Below the pieces are notes generated by a model. It made no database searches. It had not been told where the DNA came from and worked only from the letters and a program-made list of their open reading frames with translations. Source: Bacteroides caecimuris (GTDB lineage: Bacteria; Bacteroidota; Bacteroidia; Bacteroidales; Bacteroidaceae). From it: 64,000 nucleotides of DNA. The first letter of the stretch is position 1. Each line of letters begins with the position of its first letter. Where the stretch lies: the NCBI RefSeq assembly GCF_001688725.2, contig NZ_CP015401.2:558001-622000 (forward strand), written 5' to 3'. This document shows positions 62,687 through 64,000 of this stretch, in pieces. The translations under genes and the position numbers were made by a program.

Positions 62687-63865
62687 TTACAATAGCTGGT
62701 CTAATATCTCCCTAAATACTTTATCAGCATGTTCCTGCATGATTTTAATATAGTTGAATATAGGACGATTGTTTTTCATACTGTGCCCTATGCAATACTC
62801 AATCTTTTCAATCTGGATTCCTAAATTATATCCGTGTTGTGCAAAGGTTTTTCGGGCGGAATAATAGGTAACTTTCTTCTTTATTCCCGAGAGTATTGAG
62901 AGTTTGCCTATATGACGGAAAATCAAACTGTATATCTGTTTATAAGATGAATACTTCCCGAATTTCAGATAACCATCTTTTGTCAGATACTTATCTATAA
63001 TTACTTTAGCTTCAGGTTGCAGAGTAAATACGGTTTCATTCTCTCCTTTTTTACTATTACGTGTTTTATGACGTATATAGCGCATATAGTCTTTATCCTT
63101 AAAATTATATGCCAATAAGTCTCTCAAGTTAATACCACCTAAATAATAGGTAAGCATAAAAATATCTCTTACTATCAACAAGGAAGGTTTAAAAAGATGC
63201 ACATCTCGCATTCTTTTTAGTTCATCTATTGATAAATCGAGTTCCCGCACATTGCTTGTAGGCATCTTAAAAAGAATGAAAGGATGGATAGAGTAAGTTA
63301 CATAATTCATTTTTGTAGCATAATTCAATATTACCTTTATCAAGGTCAGGTATATTCTGACGGTAGTATCTGCCAAATTCTCTCCGTGAAGAACATTTGC
63401 AAATTCTTGTATATGGAGAGGAGTTAACTGAATTAAAGGAAAATCCCCTTTCATATACTTAATGAATCTTTCTGAAGCTATCTTATAAAGTTTATAAGAT
63501 TTTTCTCGTTCTTCTCCTTTCATGAAATCCATATACTCCTTTGCGACAGATTGAAAAGTTATTCCTTTTTTCTTCTGTTCGTAGTTAATAATACGTATCA
63601 GTTCAGTGCATGAGATTGCAGGTAAATAACTGATTGATGTAACGATTTCCTCATACTCGTTTATCAGTTTTCGTAAACAAGCATTCATATTCGCAGCATT
63701 CTCATGTCTGACAACTCTACCATTCTTTATCTGACTGGCAGAATCCAAAATAAACTGAGTAGATATATATCTAGTCTGCGAATGATGTGCTACTGCGATC
63801 CTTATTCGATGTCTACCATTTGATAATTTTTTAGTCGGAACAATTACAATTGAAAAATTCGCCAT
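62687..63865 (-). CDS. tyrosine recombinase / integrase next to SusC
   Basis: 392-aa tyrosine recombinase of the Bacteroidetes type. An arm-binding N-terminal domain (about 1-100) and a SAM-like core-binding domain (about 103-200, FQSVAKEYMDFMKGEEREKS) lead to the catalytic domain. Active-site residues are in place: Arg248 (GGINLRDL), Lys267 (RHKTRN), Arg338 (YYSARKTFAQHG), His361 (IGHS) and nucleophile Tyr372 (FNYIKI). Tyr335 takes the place of the usual His of the HxxR box, a change I believe is common in this group. The protein therefore looks active. It is directly upstream of susC on the same strand, and no other mobile-element gene is visible beside it. It could invert or excise a nearby DNA segment, or be the edge of an integrated element that continues to the right. 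Confidence 0.92.
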   Translation of the reverse strand: MANFSIVIVPTKKLSNGRHRIRIAVAHHSQTRYISTQFILDSASQIKNGRVVRHENAANMNACLRKLINEYEEIVTSISYLPAISCTELIRIINYEQKKKGITFQSVAKEYMDFMKGEEREKSYKLYKIASERFIKYMKGDFPLIQLTPLHIQEFANVLHGENLADTTVRIYLTLIKVILNYATKMNYVTYSIHPFILFKMPTSNVRELDLSIDELKRMRDVHLFKPSLLIVRDIFMLTYYLGGINLRDLLAYNFKDKDYMRYIRHKTRNSKKGENETVFTLQPEAKVIIDKYLTKDGYLKFGKYSSYKQIYSLIFRHIGKLSILSGIKKKVTYYSARKTFAQHGYNLGIQIEKIEYCIGHSMKNNRPIFNYIKIMQEHADKVFREILDQLL

Positions 63866-63961
63866 ATCATTTTTAGGTTTATAAATTACTATTTCCCATA
63901 CAATAAAATAGAAACATAAAGGCTCATAACCATCAGCCGTAGATTAAAAATCCGGCTTGTA

Positions 63962-63999
63962 GCATGGAATATCGTGCAAAAGACGGTATTTTCCATGCA
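63962..63999. repeat. inverted repeat upstream of the recombinase
   Basis: Arms GCATGGAATATC and GGTATTTTCCATGC (imperfect) flank GTGCAAAAGAC. It lies about 100 bp before the recombinase start, at the window edge. A recombination site, an operator or a terminator of an upstream gene are all possible. Confidence 0.45.
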
Positions 64000-64000
64000 T

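Overview
The window is Bacteroides chromosome, most like the B. thetaiotaomicron / B. ovatus / B. xylanisolvens group. The signs are two SusC/SusD pairs, a hybrid two-component regulator with a periplasmic propeller, many exported CAZymes, and promoters of the Bacteroides type (TTTG, about 20 bp, then TAnnTTTG). The assignment rests on gene content and promoter style, not on a database comparison. No rRNA, tRNA or CRISPR array was seen.

Region 1 (about 1-26.8 kb) is a homogalacturonan (pectin) utilisation locus, entered through the tail of an unrelated SF1 helicase. From left to right it holds a hexuronate-type MFS transporter, a KduI isomerase with a signal peptide, an orphan galactitol-type PTS IIC permease, a GH105 unsaturated uronyl hydrolase, a CE8 pectin methylesterase, a CE12-CE8 fusion, an AAA/DUF4143 ATPase that looks inserted, the hybrid two-component sensor/regulator, a surface-glycan-binding-type lipoprotein, SusD, SusC, and two paralogous PL1 pectate lyases, one of them a lipoprotein. 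Inferred pathway: the lyases and esterases cut and de-esterify pectin, SusCD imports the oligosaccharides, GH105 releases unsaturated uronic acid, and KduI and the permeases handle the monomers.

Region 2 (about 27-41.6 kb) is mostly core genes: a LiaF-like membrane protein with a LytTR regulator, a TIGR01212 radical SAM protein, a flavodiiron protein, nagB, a Sua5/YrdC protein, an AsmA-family protein, a PIF1-like helicase with TPRs, a Cof-type HAD phosphatase, a PatB/MalY aminotransferase and an AAA/PD-(D/E)XK (DUF1703-type) protein.

Region 3 (about 41.6-43 kb) is a repeat-bearing intergenic stretch that ends in a GC-rich, truncated mobile-element remnant.

Region 4 (about 43-64 kb) is a second pectin locus with a rhamnogalacturonan-I flavour. 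One minus-strand operon reads GH2, CE12, GH28, a small DUF4450-like protein, GH28, GH106. A GH43-like/GH42 fusion diverges from it. A separate SusC/SusD pair follows, with a tyrosine recombinase directly upstream. No sensor/regulator for this locus is visible in the window.

The least explained feature is a set of intergenic arrays at 7.8, 42.0 and 56.9 kb. Their sequences are unrelated but they share a strict 22-bp period and mostly palindromic cores. The third is flanked by roughly 50-bp inverted repeats. A related 33-bp palindromic triplicate sits in front of the DUF4143 gene.
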